Position numbers and translations under genes: made by a program. A stretch of DNA of 64,000 bases. Source: Pseudomonas sp. URMO17WK12:I2 (GTDB lineage: Bacteria > Pseudomonadota > Gammaproteobacteria > Pseudomonadales > Pseudomonadaceae). Below are positions 8,971 to 17,039 of this stretch, one piece after another; within the stretch, counting starts at the first letter, position 1; each line of letters begins with the position of its first letter. Location: the NCBI RefSeq assembly GCF_003253735.1, contig NZ_QKYW01000012.1, positions 103,354 to 167,353 on the forward strand, in the 5' to 3' direction. The notes beneath the pieces were generated by a model. It ran no database searches. It was not told the DNA's origin and saw only the letters and a list, made by a program, of their open reading frames with translations.

Positions 8971-9273
8971 ATGGGGGCACTGACGAAAGCTGAGATGGCC
9001 GAACGTCTGTACGATGAGCTGGGCCTGAACAAACGAGAAGCCAAGGAACTGGTGGAACTCTTCTTCGAAGAAATCCGCCAGGCGCTGGAACTCAATGAGC
9101 AGGTGAAGCTCTCAGGCTTCGGTAACTTCGATCTGCGCGATAAGCGTCAGCGCCCCGGTCGTAATCCAAAAACAGGGGAGGAAATCCCGATCACGGCCCG
9201 CCGTGTCGTGACCTTCCGCCCCGGCCAGAAGCTTAAAGCCAGGGTTGAAGCCTATGCTGGAACCAAGTCATAA
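8971..9273 (+). CDS. ihfA: Integration host factor alpha subunit
   Basis: Protein of 100 aa, MGALTKAEMAERLYDELGLNKREAKELVE, with the beta-arm motif GFGNFDLRDKRQRPGRNPKTGEEIPI that inserts proline in the minor groove. IHF-alpha pairs with IHF-beta to bend DNA in replication, recombination and sigma-54 transcription. It starts 3 nt after pheT, the usual gammaproteobacterial pheT-ihfA arrangement. The host factor also assists many tyrosine integrases such as the one of the island next door. Confidence 0.97.
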   Translation: MGALTKAEMAERLYDELGLNKREAKELVELFFEEIRQALELNEQVKLSGFGNFDLRDKRQRPGRNPKTGEEIPITARRVVTFRPGQKLKARVEAYAGTKS

Positions 9274-9610
9274 CGACGAACTGCCTGTCATACCTGGCAA
9301 GCGGTACTTCACCATCGGCGAGGTCAGTGAACTCTGCGCGGTCAAACCGCACGTGCTTCGTTATTGGGAGCAGGAGTTTCCACAGCTCAACCCGGTCAAG
9401 CGTCGCGGCAACCGTCGGTATTACCAGCGCCAGGATGTGCTGATGATCCGCCAGATCCGTGCCTTGCTGTACGACCAGGGCTTTACCATCGGTGGCGCAC
9501 GCCTGCGCCTGACCGGCGACGAAGCCAAGGACGACACTACCCAGTACAAGCAACTCATCAAGCAGATGATTGCCGAGCTGGAAGATGTACTCCACGTCCT
9601 GCGCAAATGA
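9254..9610 (+). CDS. MerR-family regulator (PA2737-like)
   Basis: Protein of 118 aa with a MerR winged helix at residues 14-85: RYFTIGEVSELCAVKPHVLRYWEQEFPQL, then the wing RRGNRRYYQRQDV, and a short C-terminal helix (LIKQMIAELEDVLHVL) for dimerisation. It has no effector-binding domain or metal Cys residues. The start at 9254 (MLEPSHNDELP) gives the length usual for pseudomonad homologues; an upstream TTG at 9245 is possible. It overlaps the 3' end of ihfA by 20 nt and closes the operon. Confidence 0.9.
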   Translation: MLEPSHNDELPVIPGKRYFTIGEVSELCAVKPHVLRYWEQEFPQLNPVKRRGNRRYYQRQDVLMIRQIRALLYDQGFTIGGARLRLTGDEAKDDTTQYKQLIKQMIAELEDVLHVLRK

Positions 9611-9625
9611 ATTCGTAGAAAAACC

Positions 9626-9654
9626 TTCCACAATTCAGATGCTTAGTTTATAGT
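9626..9654 (+). promoter_or_regulatory. Probable promoter of tRNA-Pro
   Basis: TTCCAC and TATAGT hexamers separated by 17 bp, about 43 nt before the mature tRNA 5' end. Confidence 0.55.
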
Positions 9655-9697
9655 CTCTCCCGCTTTCGGCTAACCCCGGAGGCACCAGCAACATCGT

Positions 9698-9774
9698 CGG
9701 GGCGTAGCGCAGCCCGGTAGCGCACTTGCATGGGGTGCAAGGGGTCGAGTGTTCGAATCACTCCGTCCCGACCA
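9698..9774 (+). tRNA. tRNA-Pro (anticodon GGG), island integration site
   Basis: A 77-nt cloverleaf: acceptor CGGGGCG pairs with CGTCCCG (one G-U), anticodon stem CTTGC/GCAAG with loop ATGGGGT (anticodon GGG), T loop TTCGAATC, encoded CCA. Its 3' half from the anticodon loop onward is repeated at 34591-34637, so the gene was used as attB and was restored intact at the left end of the island. Confidence 0.95.
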
Positions 9775-9776
9775 AA
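9730..9776 (+). repeat. attL: left 47-bp attachment repeat
   Basis: A run of 47 bp from the tRNA-Pro anticodon loop to two bases past CCA, identical to 34591-34637. The matching stops at 9729 (C versus T) and 9777 (T versus A). Confidence 0.93.
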
Positions 9777-9787
9777 TAACCCTAGAA

Positions 9788-9820
9788 AATCCAGTCACTT
9801 AGCGGTGGCTGGATTTTTTT
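9788..9820 (+). terminator. Terminator supplied by the island for tRNA-Pro
   Basis: Stem AATCCAGTCAC/GTGGCTGGATT (one T-G pair), 6-nt loop, then a T-run. It replaces the original terminator, now displaced to 34653-34682 beyond the right end. Confidence 0.8.
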
Positions 9821-9862
9821 ATGCCTGCAAATTTTATAGCTCTTCTGGTTTTTTGGCTTTCT

Positions 9863-9884
9863 GGTTGCCAATTGGTTGCCAATT
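9863..9884 (+). repeat. Left-end GGTTGCCAATT direct repeats (probable integrase arm sites)
   Basis: Two adjacent copies of an 11-bp unit at 9863-9873 and 9874-9884. The same core recurs four times at 34410-34462 next to the integrase start. Repeats of this kind at both ends of an element are typical of arm-type sites bound by the N-terminal domain of tyrosine integrases. Confidence 0.7.
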
Positions 9885-9978
9885 GAGATTGGCTTACTCA
9901 AACTCCTGTGATGCATATCGCAGCAAGTTTTCGAGAGCTCGAGTTCAACGGGGCCTAAAAAACGCAGGGATCAGCGCC

Positions 9979-12759
9979 ATGACGCCAGAATCAAAAGCAC
10001 GCCAGCAGATTGACCAGAAGCTTGAGCAGGCTGGCTGGATCGTCCAGGACATGAAACAGCTCAATTTGGGTGCGACGCGTGGTGTGGCTGTGCGGGAGTT
10101 TCACACTGACTCCGGGCCTGCAGATTACATGCTTTTTGTGGATCGGGCCCCAGTGGGGGTAATAGAAGCTAAAAAAAACAGCGCGGGCGAAAACCTCACT
10201 GTCACCGAAAGCCAAACCGAGCGCTACGCCAACGCCACACTCAAGCATCGCAAGGACAACATCCCGCTGCGTTTCTTGTTTGAGGCCACCGGCCAGATTA
10301 TCCGCTTCACTGATGGTGCCGACCCGGTACCTCGTTCGCGCGAAATCTTCCACTTCTTCAAGCCGGAAACGCTGGCGTCCTGGCTGGCTCAGCCCGATAC
10401 CTTGCGCCGCCGTCTTGTAGAGCAAATGCCAGCCTTGCCCGAACGCAACCTGCGCGACTGCCAAATCAGCGCCGTCACCGGGCTAGAAAAGTCGCTGGCA
10501 CTGAACAAACCTCGTGCCCTTGTGCACATGGCTACAGGTGCAGGCAAGACCTTCACATCAATCACCTCGGTCTACCGTCTACTCAAGTTCGGTGGTGCTA
10601 AGCGCATCCTGTTTCTGGTGGATACCCGTAATCTGGGCAAGCAGGCTTATCAAGAGTTCATGGCCTACACGCCACCCGATGATGGCCGTAAGTTCACCGA
10701 GCTCTACAACGTTCAACGACTTGCATCGCCCAACATCGACCCTCATGCGCAAGTGTGCATCAGCACCATCCAGCGCATGTACTCGATCCTCTCCGGCGAG
10801 CCTATCGACGAGTCTGCTGAAGACATTTCGCTTAACGAAGTGCAACAAACCGCCAGGCAGGAAAAGTTCGTCCGCTACAACCCGGGCGTGCCGGTGGAAA
10901 CCTTTGACTTCATCATCATCGACGAGTGTCATCGCAGTATCTACAACCTGTGGAAGCAGGTGCTCGATTACTTCGATGCCAGCCTGATCGGCCTCACCGC
11001 CACCCCTGACAAGCGCACCTTCGGCTTCTTCAATGAAAACATCGTTGCTGAATACACCTACGAGCAATCGGTGGCCGATGGCGTAAACGTCGGCTATGAC
11101 GTCTACGAGATCGAAACAGAGATAACCCAAAAAGGCGCCGAACTTAAAGCGAAGGAATGGGTGGATCACCGCGACCGCCAGACCCGCAAGAAGCGCTGGG
11201 GTGAAACTGAAGAAGACACCGCCTACACCGGTAAAGAGCTGGACCGCTCGGTGGTCAACGTAAGTCAGATCCGTCAGGTGATTCAGGCCATGAAAACCGC
11301 CGTGGAAACGCAAATTTTCCCGGCTCGTAAAGAAACGCCCAAGACACTGATCTTCGCTAAAAACGATAGTCATGCCGACGACATCATCAACATCCTGCGC
11401 GAGGTGTACGGGCAAGGTAATGCCTTCTGCAAGAAGGTCACCTACCGTGCGGAGGAAGACGCTGACAGCATCCTCAGTAGTTTCCGCAACGACTACAACC
11501 CGCGCATTGCCGTCACCGTGGACATGATCGCCACTGGCACCGACGTGAAGCCGCTGGAGGTGCTGCTCTTCATGCGAGATGTTCGCAGTAAGGGGTATTA
11601 CGAGCAGATGAAGGGCCGTGGTGTGCGCAGTCTGGATGGCGACAGCCTCAAGCTCGTCAGCAACAGCGCAGATGGTGCCAAAACCCGCTTCATTCTCATT
11701 GACGCTGTGGGCGTGGAGAAAAGCCTCAAAACCGAAAGCCGATCACTGGAAAAGAAGCCTGGTGTGGCCCTGAGGGACTTGCTTCAAGGCGTGGCAATGG
11801 GCAGCCGCGACGACGATACAGTCCTCTCCCTAGCTAATCGCTTGGTACGCCTGGCTAAACAACTAGACAACAAGGCGCAGGTTCGCATCGAGAAGGCTAG
11901 TGGTGGTATTCCGATCGGCGAACTCGGCAAAAGCCTGATTGCCGCGCTTGACCCTGATGCCATCGTGCAAACTGCACTAGCCATCGCCAAGGCCAATAGT
12001 ATTACGCGCAGCGAGGACACTCTGCTGCCTGAAGAAATCGAAGCTGCCCGCTCTGAGCGCGTGGCCGCCGCCTGTGCGCCCTTTGACAAACCTGAACTGC
12101 GCGATGAGATCGAGAACGCCCGCCGCGAGCGCGAGCAACTTATCGACCACATCAATCTTGATCAGGTCATGTTCAGCGGTTTCTCTGAGCAGGCCGAAGC
12201 TCAGGCTAAAGCCTTGATCCAGACCTTTGGCGACTACCTAAAGCAGCACAAGGACGAAATCGCCGCGTTGGAGTTTTTCTACCAGCAACCATACCAGCGC
12301 CGCGGGCTCACCTTCGACATGATCGAAGATTTGTACCAACAACTGAGCAAACCACCGCTGATGCTTACGACTGAGCGTCTGTGGAGTGCCTATGCGCGGG
12401 TGCAGTCCGGCGCCGTAAAAGGCGCTGACCGCAAGCGCCAACTCACCGATCTTGTGTCGCTGGTGCGCTTTGCGCTGGGGCTGGAGTGCGAGCTCAAACC
12501 TTTTGCGGACGAGGTGGATAAGCGTTTCCAAGCATGGATCTTCCGCCATAACGCTCAACGCGGAGCCGCGTTCACAGCGGAGCAGACCGAATGGCTGCGC
12601 CTGATGAAAGACCACATTGCCAGTAGTTGCAGCATCAGTCGTGATGATTTTGATTACGCTGAACTGGCCGGAAAAGGTGGTCTGCAAAAGGTCTGTGGGC
12701 TCTTTGGCCAAGATCTAGATGGATTGATGAATGAGATGAATGAGGAGTTGGTGGCGTGA
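9979..12759 (+). CDS. hsdR: Type I restriction enzyme R subunit
   Basis: Motor and nuclease subunit (926 aa) that translocates and cuts unmodified DNA in the HsdRMS complex. The N-terminal nuclease carries the PD-(D/E)XK pattern at D49 (GPADYMLF) and E63-x-K65 (VIEAKK). SF2 helicase motifs follow: Walker A with K190 (MATGAGKT), DECH at 315-318, LTATPD, and motif VI with QMKGRGVRSL. The C-terminus (about 770-926) resembles the EcoEI-type R-C domain. The start at 9979 (MTPESKARQQIDQKLEQAGW) fits the family; a longer frame reaching back into the tRNA is spurious. The downstream gene overlaps it by 4 nt (GTGA). Confidence 0.95.
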   Translation: MTPESKARQQIDQKLEQAGWIVQDMKQLNLGATRGVAVREFHTDSGPADYMLFVDRAPVGVIEAKKNSAGENLTVTESQTERYANATLKHRKDNIPLRFLFEATGQIIRFTDGADPVPRSREIFHFFKPETLASWLAQPDTLRRRLVEQMPALPERNLRDCQISAVTGLEKSLALNKPRALVHMATGAGKTFTSITSVYRLLKFGGAKRILFLVDTRNLGKQAYQEFMAYTPPDDGRKFTELYNVQRLASPNIDPHAQVCISTIQRMYSILSGEPIDESAEDISLNEVQQTARQEKFVRYNPGVPVETFDFIIIDECHRSIYNLWKQVLDYFDASLIGLTATPDKRTFGFFNENIVAEYTYEQSVADGVNVGYDVYEIETEITQKGAELKAKEWVDHRDRQTRKKRWGETEEDTAYTGKELDRSVVNVSQIRQVIQAMKTAVETQIFPARKETPKTLIFAKNDSHADDIINILREVYGQGNAFCKKVTYRAEEDADSILSSFRNDYNPRIAVTVDMIATGTDVKPLEVLLFMRDVRSKGYYEQMKGRGVRSLDGDSLKLVSNSADGAKTRFILIDAVGVEKSLKTESRSLEKKPGVALRDLLQGVAMGSRDDDTVLSLANRLVRLAKQLDNKAQVRIEKASGGIPIGELGKSLIAALDPDAIVQTALAIAKANSITRSEDTLLPEEIEAARSERVAAACAPFDKPELRDEIENARREREQLIDHINLDQVMFSGFSEQAEAQAKALIQTFGDYLKQHKDEIAALEFFYQQPYQRRGLTFDMIEDLYQQLSKPPLMLTTERLWSAYARVQSGAVKGADRKRQLTDLVSLVRFALGLECELKPFADEVDKRFQAWIFRHNAQRGAAFTAEQTEWLRLMKDHIASSCSISRDDFDYAELAGKGGLQKVCGLFGQDLDGLMNEMNEELVA

Positions 12760-14519
12760 GCGAGTTATGGCAACTCCCAAAGTCCTGGGCTTGGGTGAAG
12801 ATCGGAGAGGTTACCGATGTAGTTGGTGGTGGAACCCCTTCAACTAGTAATCCAGCAAGTTTTGATGGTGACATACCTTGGATTACGCCAGCAGACTTAT
12901 CTGGTTACAAAGATAAGTACATACGTGCCGGGGCAAGAAACATAACCCAGCAAGGGTATGAAGAGTCGGGAGCAAGGTGGTTGCCGAAGGGAGCCGTACT
13001 CTTTAGCTCACGGGCCCCGATTGGTTATGTGGCGATAGCTGAAACCACGGTTACCACGAACCAAGGCTTCAAAAGCTTTATTCCTCGACAGGGGGTGGAA
13101 TCCGACTTCCTTTATTACTGGCTTAGTTCGGCCAAACGGATTGCTGAAGAGTTGGCGAGTGGTACAACTTTCTTGGAGATTTCAGGAGCTAAAGCAGCTC
13201 TGATACCGTTTCCGCTTGCTCCCACAGCTGAGCAAATCCGAATCGTTACCAAGCTTGAGGGGCTGCTGTCCGAAATGGACGCTGGTGTAGCTGATCTCAC
13301 GGCCGCTCAGAAAAAATTAGGGAAATATAGACAGTCGCTACTGAAATCTGCTGTAGACGGTGCTCTTACTGTTGAATGGCGTGCTCAGAAAAAAAGCACC
13401 GAAACTGGTGCTCAATTATTAGAGCGTATCCTCTCCGAGCGCCGTTCCCGCTGGGAAGCTAGGCAGCTGACAAAATTTGCAGAGCAAGGTAAGTCTCCAC
13501 CTAAAGGCTGGCAGAAGAAGTATCCAGAGCCAATACAACCAGATACCTCAAAGTTGCCACATTTACCGGAGAGGTGGGTGTGGGCTAGTGTGGAACAGAT
13601 TGCATCAGATGATCCGTATAGTCTTGCTATCGGGCCATTTGGAAGTAACCTCAAAGTGCCTGACTATCGTGAGTCTGGAGTTCCTTTAGTCTTTGTTCGC
13701 AATATCCGGTCAGGTAATTACGGGGGAGGGTACACCAAGTACGTAACGCCTGAAAAGGCACGTGAGTTAAGTGCTCACAGCATTACAGCCGGTGATGTGC
13801 TGGTCACGAAGATGGGCGATCCGCCTGGAGATGCGGATGTCTACCCGAATGATCAGCCGCCTGCAGTTATCACTGCAGACTGCATCAAAATTCGATGCTG
13901 GCCTGGCCTCATTTTGCCTGAATATTTGAAGACGGTGATCAATTCGCACATAGGCAAGAGTCAAATCGAACCCATGACGCAAGGGGTAGCCCAAAAGAAG
14001 GTCAGCCTTGGTCGATTTACAAGTCTGGCTGTACCGCTGCCGCCAGCGGACGAGCAAGCGTCGATTGTACAAGCGGTAGCAGATGCTGATCGTGAGGCGT
14101 TGGAGCAGCTCGAGGCAATCAACTACTCCCTCAAGCAGGCAGCTGTACAACGCCAAAATATCCTGCGTGCCGCCTTCTCCGGACAGCTGCTTCTCCAAGA
14201 CTCAAACGATGAAGCCGCGAGCGTGCTGTTAGAGCGCATCCGTGTGGAACGTGCAGAGCGTGAAAAGCAACCCAAGGTGCGCAAACCAAAAAGGCAAAAG
14301 GGAATTGCAGTCAATATGAGCCAGCTCATTGATGTACTCGTTGAGGCGGGTGATTGGATCGGTGCCTTGGAAGCTTTCCGTAAATGTGGGATGACAGACG
14401 GAACGGACATTGACCGTATAGAGGAGCTTTACGCTGAGCTGCGTCGACTGGACAAGTCAGGCCAGCTTGAGGTGCGTCGTGAAGGTAATTACGACATGCT
14501 TAGACTCAAAGCGGAATAA
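12756..14519 (+). CDS. hsdS: Type I restriction-modification specificity subunit with extra C-terminal domain
   Basis: DNA-recognition subunit (587 aa), GTG start overlapping hsdR. Two target-recognition domains are visible, each opening with the family pattern: LPKSWAWVKIGEVTDVVGGGTPS (about residues 5-28) and LPERWVWASVEQIA (about 268-281), each followed by a conserved helix (EQIRIVTKLEGLLSEMDAG; EQASIVQAVADADREA). After the usual end (about residue 490) comes a Lys/Arg-rich linker and a 70-residue helical segment from MSQLIDVLVEAGDW to the end, resembling a small winged-helix module and not part of the minimal HsdS plan. The bipartite target cannot be read from sequence. Confidence 0.93.
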   Translation: MSELWQLPKSWAWVKIGEVTDVVGGGTPSTSNPASFDGDIPWITPADLSGYKDKYIRAGARNITQQGYEESGARWLPKGAVLFSSRAPIGYVAIAETTVTTNQGFKSFIPRQGVESDFLYYWLSSAKRIAEELASGTTFLEISGAKAALIPFPLAPTAEQIRIVTKLEGLLSEMDAGVADLTAAQKKLGKYRQSLLKSAVDGALTVEWRAQKKSTETGAQLLERILSERRSRWEARQLTKFAEQGKSPPKGWQKKYPEPIQPDTSKLPHLPERWVWASVEQIASDDPYSLAIGPFGSNLKVPDYRESGVPLVFVRNIRSGNYGGGYTKYVTPEKARELSAHSITAGDVLVTKMGDPPGDADVYPNDQPPAVITADCIKIRCWPGLILPEYLKTVINSHIGKSQIEPMTQGVAQKKVSLGRFTSLAVPLPPADEQASIVQAVADADREALEQLEAINYSLKQAAVQRQNILRAAFSGQLLLQDSNDEAASVLLERIRVERAEREKQPKVRKPKRQKGIAVNMSQLIDVLVEAGDWIGALEAFRKCGMTDGTDIDRIEELYAELRRLDKSGQLEVRREGNYDMLRLKAE

Positions 14520-14524
14520 TCTCT

Positions 14525-16234
14525 ATGCGTTTAGATAAGATCAGAATCGGCTCGGAAAAAGTTGGTGACAAGCAACGCTTTAAGAATCTGAAGAACGTTG
14601 AGATCTCCTTCGGCACAAAAGAATGGATTACCGTTGTAATTGGGTGGAATGGCACAGGGAAGTCCAATGTCTTGGAAGCGATTGCTACCTTGTTTCGTGA
14701 TCTGATTATGGAAAAAGATAGGTGGGGTAATAAAGATCGACCAAGCTTTGCGTACAAATTACGCTACGTCTGTCAGGGGAAGGCTATCGAAATCGATGCG
14801 GACCCTGATCGAAAGGCTGACTGGTATGAAATATCATACTTAGTGCTTGATAAAAACTCGAGTGAGCTGCCGTCGATAGAAGGCTATGAGTCGATCCGAT
14901 TCTCGCAGTTTAAAAAGCAGAAGGATGATTTTCTCCCGCGCTACGTATTTGGCTATTACTCGGGAAATAGCGATCGTATGCAGTCGGTATTTCGTCCATA
15001 TCTACAGCAGTACGACAAGAAGCTGCGTAATGTAAAGTCCGAAGACCCAGGTTTACGGCGCCTTTTCTATGCTCTCCCGGTACACAGTCAGTTTGTTCTA
15101 CTGGCCTTTGTGCTGCAGCAGGACGAGCTTGTTAAAGCCTTTCTGAACGATCAGCTTGGTCTGGATACAGATGCTGAGTCGGAGAGTGTTGACTCTGTCT
15201 TGCTTGTGCTAAATGAGCCATCCTGGAGTCTGAATAAGGGCAAGGTGCCGAAAGGTAAATACGGAGCGTGCCAAGACAATCCAGACATTTTCTGGGGAGC
15301 AGAAGGTGTAGTCAGAGGGTTTCTTGATCGTGTGCATAAAGTCGCCACTGCACCAGTTCATAATACTCGCAAGGATGAATCGACTTTCTGGAATAAAAAA
15401 AATCGTGAGTATGTCTATTTGTTTGTCAAGGATTTAGATCGTTTGGCGCAACTGATAGGCGATCAGTCTCCGCGTGAATTCTTTCGCGATTTGGAAAGCA
15501 CATATGTGTCGGAGCTGATCAGTGAGGTGAGAATACGAGTAAAGCTGAAGAAGAACGATGGTAGTGTGACATTCCGCGAACTAAGCGAAGGCGAGCAGCA
15601 ATTGCTTACGGTTCTTGGACTCTTGCGCTTTACAGCTGAAGAAGAGAGCCTGTTTCTACTGGATGAGCCCGATACCCATCTCAATCCACGTTGGAGCGTG
15701 GACTACATTGGTTACCTAAATCGCTTCATAACTTCAGGCTCTTCAGCGGAGAGCTCAAGTCACATTGTGTTAACGACGCATAATCCAATAGCTATTGCTG
15801 AGTTGAGTCGAGAGCAAGTTCAAATTCTCTATCGCAACAAAACCGATACCACCGTAATGGCGACCAGGCCTGAACAGGCTCCCCGAGGAATGGGCTATAG
15901 CGGTGTTATTACCAGTGATTTGTTTGGTTTAGGGTCAAGTTTGGATAAGAAGACTACTGAAGATCTTTTGAATCTGCATAAATTGTCCAGCAAAGAGCAG
16001 CCTCTTACCAAAGATGAAAAGATCGAGCTGCGACATTTAAGGCAGAAAATTGAAAGGCTTGACTTTAATTTCGCATCCGATGACCGTATGGAACGTGAGT
16101 TTTTGCGTGCTCGATTTGATTTGATCAAGTCGCAGGACGAACTTGATGCGCCGATCCTGACGAAGAAAAATCGCGAGTCGGCTCTTTCTGCATTGGTAAA
16201 AGCTTTGCTTGCCAGTGATAAGGAGGATGATTGA
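14525..16234 (+). CDS. Septu PtuA-like ABC/SMC-type ATPase
   Basis: Protein of 569 aa with a complete ABC-type ATPase: Walker A at residues 40-47 (GWNGTGKS), signature LSEGEQQ from residue 353, Walker B LFLLDEP with D380/E381, and H-loop His419 (TTHNP). The two halves are separated by an insert of about 300 residues lacking the long SMC coiled coil. It overlaps the following HNH endonuclease gene by 1 nt. An ATPase of this kind paired with an HNH nuclease is the Septu (PtuA/PtuB) anti-phage architecture. Unusually it lies inside the type I operon, 5 nt after hsdS. RloA- or PrrC-like ATPases were considered, but no anticodon-nuclease domain is present. Confidence 0.8.
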   Translation: MRLDKIRIGSEKVGDKQRFKNLKNVEISFGTKEWITVVIGWNGTGKSNVLEAIATLFRDLIMEKDRWGNKDRPSFAYKLRYVCQGKAIEIDADPDRKADWYEISYLVLDKNSSELPSIEGYESIRFSQFKKQKDDFLPRYVFGYYSGNSDRMQSVFRPYLQQYDKKLRNVKSEDPGLRRLFYALPVHSQFVLLAFVLQQDELVKAFLNDQLGLDTDAESESVDSVLLVLNEPSWSLNKGKVPKGKYGACQDNPDIFWGAEGVVRGFLDRVHKVATAPVHNTRKDESTFWNKKNREYVYLFVKDLDRLAQLIGDQSPREFFRDLESTYVSELISEVRIRVKLKKNDGSVTFRELSEGEQQLLTVLGLLRFTAEEESLFLLDEPDTHLNPRWSVDYIGYLNRFITSGSSAESSSHIVLTTHNPIAIAELSREQVQILYRNKTDTTVMATRPEQAPRGMGYSGVITSDLFGLGSSLDKKTTEDLLNLHKLSSKEQPLTKDEKIELRHLRQKIERLDFNFASDDRMEREFLRARFDLIKSQDELDAPILTKKNRESALSALVKALLASDKEDD

Positions 16235-17016
16235 TGAAGTATATTGATCAAACTTCTCTTCCCTTGCCTCCACGAAAAAAACAAGCTCTGGATCGAAGGA
16301 TTGTTGCGGTAAATGATATTCCATTAGCTTCAGATAAGGCTGCATACATCAAGAATACTAATACTTGGGGGCTGCTTAAAAGTTGGCTTTCAGAGTTTAG
16401 CAGTGGGAAATGCTGGTATTGTGAAACAAGGTCAATTCGTGCTGTTTCTGATGTCGATCATTTCCGACCTAAAGCAGGTGTGACCAGCTTCCGAAAAAAT
16501 CTTTCAGGCCACCTTGGTTACTACTGGCTGGCGTATGATTGGAAAAATTTTCGGTTTAGTTGTCAGCGATGCAATAGGCCCGAAGAAGATGAGAGTAAAA
16601 CCCTTCGAGGTAAGCATAACGAATTTGCTCTTTGTGATGAAGGTAATCGAAATTTAACTCCTCAGTGCGCGAGGAATGAGGAGCCGCTTCTCCTTGATCC
16701 ATGTGTAGAGAATGACACGAAGCTCTTCGCTCATCTCGAAGGCGGTCTTGTTGCTCCTTCATCTCAGGATGGAACGTTGGAGTATCAACGGGCAGAGTAT
16801 ACGCGAGATGTCTTAGGTTTAAATAGTTTTGGTATGCCAGGAAGAAAGCGTGAAGCGTGGCAGCCTCTTAAGTTGTTAATTGAGCTTCAGCCGGATGATC
16901 CCAAAGTACGCAAGTTGGTCGAGTCCAAGCTCGACGGTTCTGTTGAGTACTCTAGTTATTTTAGGTCGGTCATTGGTAGTTATCGCGAGATCGATTGGGT
17001 TGAGGCTCTTCTTTAG
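16234..17016 (+). CDS. Septu PtuB-like HNH endonuclease
   Basis: Protein of 260 aa in the TIGR02646/PtuB-like HNH group. Zinc and active-site pattern: C60-W-Y-C63, D75-H76 (DVDHFRPK), N105 (YDWKNFRFS), C110-Q-R-C113-N, then EPLLLDP. The start at 16234 is preceded by AAGGAGG with seven bases spacing and overlaps the ATPase stop (TGATG); a TTG three bases earlier is less likely. It is the probable nuclease effector of the upstream ATPase. The same gene pair also accompanies some retrons, but no reverse transcriptase gene is present here. It is followed by hsdM 23 nt later. Confidence 0.8.
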   Translation: MKYIDQTSLPLPPRKKQALDRRIVAVNDIPLASDKAAYIKNTNTWGLLKSWLSEFSSGKCWYCETRSIRAVSDVDHFRPKAGVTSFRKNLSGHLGYYWLAYDWKNFRFSCQRCNRPEEDESKTLRGKHNEFALCDEGNRNLTPQCARNEEPLLLDPCVENDTKLFAHLEGGLVAPSSQDGTLEYQRAEYTRDVLGLNSFGMPGRKREAWQPLKLLIELQPDDPKVRKLVESKLDGSVEYSSYFRSVIGSYREIDWVEALL

Positions 17017-17039
17017 CTTGTTTCTCTGGGTGTTTTGTT

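Noticed and set aside
9730..9978. N-terminal extension of hsdR starting in tRNA-Pro
   Set aside because: Translates the tRNA, its terminator and the integrase arm repeats.
14525..16234. PrrC- or RloC-type anticodon nuclease
   Set aside because: The ATPase lacks the C-terminal nuclease region and Zn-hook; the nuclease is a separate HNH protein.
14525..17016. Retron-associated ATPase/HNH module
   Set aside because: This gene pair accompanies some retrons, but no reverse transcriptase gene is present in the window.
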